Below are positions 63,424 to 64,000 of a DNA stretch of 64,000 bases, one piece after another. The stretch spans positions 1 to 64,000 of the forward strand of contig NZ_QNRK01000041.1 of assembly GCF_003315135.1 (NCBI RefSeq), in the 5' to 3' direction. The notes below the pieces were generated by a model. It was not told the DNA's origin and made no database searches. It saw only the letters and a list, made by a program, of their open reading frames with translations. Origin of the DNA: Roseiarcus fermentans (GTDB lineage Bacteria > Pseudomonadota > Alphaproteobacteria > Rhizobiales > Beijerinckiaceae). The translations under genes and the position numbers were made by a program. How positions within the stretch are numbered: the first letter of the stretch is position 1; each line of letters starts with the position of its first letter.

Positions 63424-63879
63424 CGACAAGCCTCCCTGCTCGGTGAGCGTCAGCAATGCGCCTTTCTGGCGATCGGTCAATGATCCTGGTCAAGTCTGCC
63501 AGCGCGACGCCTCTCCGAACCGCTTGCGGCTGGCATGGTCCCGCCGGCGAAGGCGGCCGGGACCGCACGAGGGTGCGCCAAGGATTCGCGTGCGTCCCGC
63601 CGCCAGCATGCTTGCGGCTCCTTCCCGACCAAAAGATGGCAAGGCGGACCGGCGGGCAGGTCTGCTTTTTCCAGTACGCCAGACCTTCAGGGTTACGTCG
63701 AACGCATGCTTATGGAGCCGTCGGGCTCAGGCCACGAAGAATTGAGGTCCGTCATTGCGAGCGAAGCGAAGCAATCCATGCCGGGGACGCTGCGGCGCCA
63801 TGGATTGCTTCGCCTTCGGCTCGCAATGACGGCGGGCTTCCACTTAAACAGTCGCATCAGAGCCCTTGGCGCAATATGC
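63424..63879. other. Intergenic region with a dispersed repeat, no supported gene
   Basis: About 455 bases between the Pro-rich protein and tRNA-Ser. It contains copy 3 of the dispersed palindrome and otherwise nothing recognised. It presumably holds the promoter of the Pro-rich gene. Confidence 0.5.
63749..63832. repeat. Dispersed GTCATTGCGAG palindrome, copy 3
   Basis: The cleanest copy: CCGTCATTGCGAGCGAAGCG left, then GAAGCAATCCATG and CATGGATTGCTTCGC, and CTCGCAATGACGG right. Most of the length can pair, with a GC-rich loop GCCGGGGACGCTGCGGCGC. It shares that central part (GGACGCTGCGGCGCC) with copy 2. Confidence 0.92.
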
Positions 63880-63969
63880 TGGCGGAAGGAGTGAGATTCG
63901 AACTCACGGTGGGGTTTCCCCCACGGCGGTTTTCAAGACCGCTGCCTTAAACCACTCGGCCATCCTTCC
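63880..63969 (-). tRNA. tRNA-Ser (UGA anticodon)
   Basis: Acceptor stem GGAAGGA (63969-63963) pairs with TCCTTCC (63890-63884), discriminator G, encoded CCA (63882-63880). D-arm GGCCGAGTGG, anticodon loop with TGA (in GTCTTGAAAACC), long variable arm GTGGGGGAAACCCCAC typical of serine tRNA, and T-arm GTTCGAATC. Length 90 with CCA. Confidence 0.97.
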
Positions 63970-64000
63970 CACGCGCTGGACGACCCATACCTCATGCCTG

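Overview
The window is a GC-rich (roughly 70% by eye) stretch of an alphaproteobacterial chromosome, most likely Hyphomicrobiales (Rhizobiales). This rests on gene content (OpgC-type acyltransferase, DUF2934 protein, small BI-1 protein, DUF1638/corrinoid cluster), dispersed GTCATTGCGAG palindromes, and a GTTC-N7-GTTC motif of the alphaproteobacterial LexA type. I cannot name the genus. Most of the window is ordinary chromosome with tightly packed operons that often overlap by ATGA.

Layout. 0-5.4 kb: an exported protein, a BI-1/YccA membrane protein and a complete sulfate importer operon (sbp-cysT-cysW-cysA, minus strand) with a good promoter. 5.6-9.4 kb: an EmrAB-type efflux pair divergent from its TetR regulator, with two identical operators between them. 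9.4-13.5 kb: an AT-richer inserted segment with a membrane protein carrying four Cys-paired repeats, then a restriction-modification module (dcm, GIY-YIG nuclease, vsr). 13.5-19.4 kb: glk, an exported protein, ubiA, an exosortase-type surface protein, folC and phoU. 19.5-23.4 kb: a corrinoid-protein operon (corrinoid protein, DUF1638, virulence-factor-family protein, ASKHA/2Fe-2S activator) without a methyltransferase. 23.6-27.2 kb: spermidine-synthase-like protein, nitrilase, FMN reductase, SDR and MaoC hydratase. 27.2-27.8 kb: a HicA-HicB toxin-antitoxin locus fused by a frameshift, with a palindromic promoter/operator. 27.8-38.6 kb: pyrC-like gene, ygfZ, SPFH/NfeD pair, uspA, sodB, LOG protein, FAD oxidoreductase, xylB and marC. 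38.7-46.9 kb: DMT exporter + SDR, epoxide hydrolase, enoyl-CoA hydratase, a DUF4239 pseudogene, DUF2934 protein, LLM flavoprotein and GST. 46.9-52.5 kb: an RND efflux pump divergent from a TetR regulator with paired operators. 52.4-58.5 kb: SMP-30, PaaI thioesterase, recG, opgC and an SGNH hydrolase.

58.7-63.0 kb is a decayed sulfur/siroheme locus. A rhodanese is followed by a yeiH 3' fragment and an nrfD (DsrP-like) 3' fragment abutting head to head, then an intact TrpD2-like gene, a CobB/DsrN-like gene reduced to its two ends, and an intact trifunctional cysG. This looks like the remnant of a dsr-type gene cluster. The window ends with a Pro-Asp-rich repeat protein, two copies of a dispersed palindrome and tRNA-Ser(UGA).

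The points most worth following up are the decayed dsr-like locus, the corrinoid operon without a methyltransferase, the Cys-repeat protein beside the R-M genes, and the fused hicAB with its operator at a possibly leaderless start.
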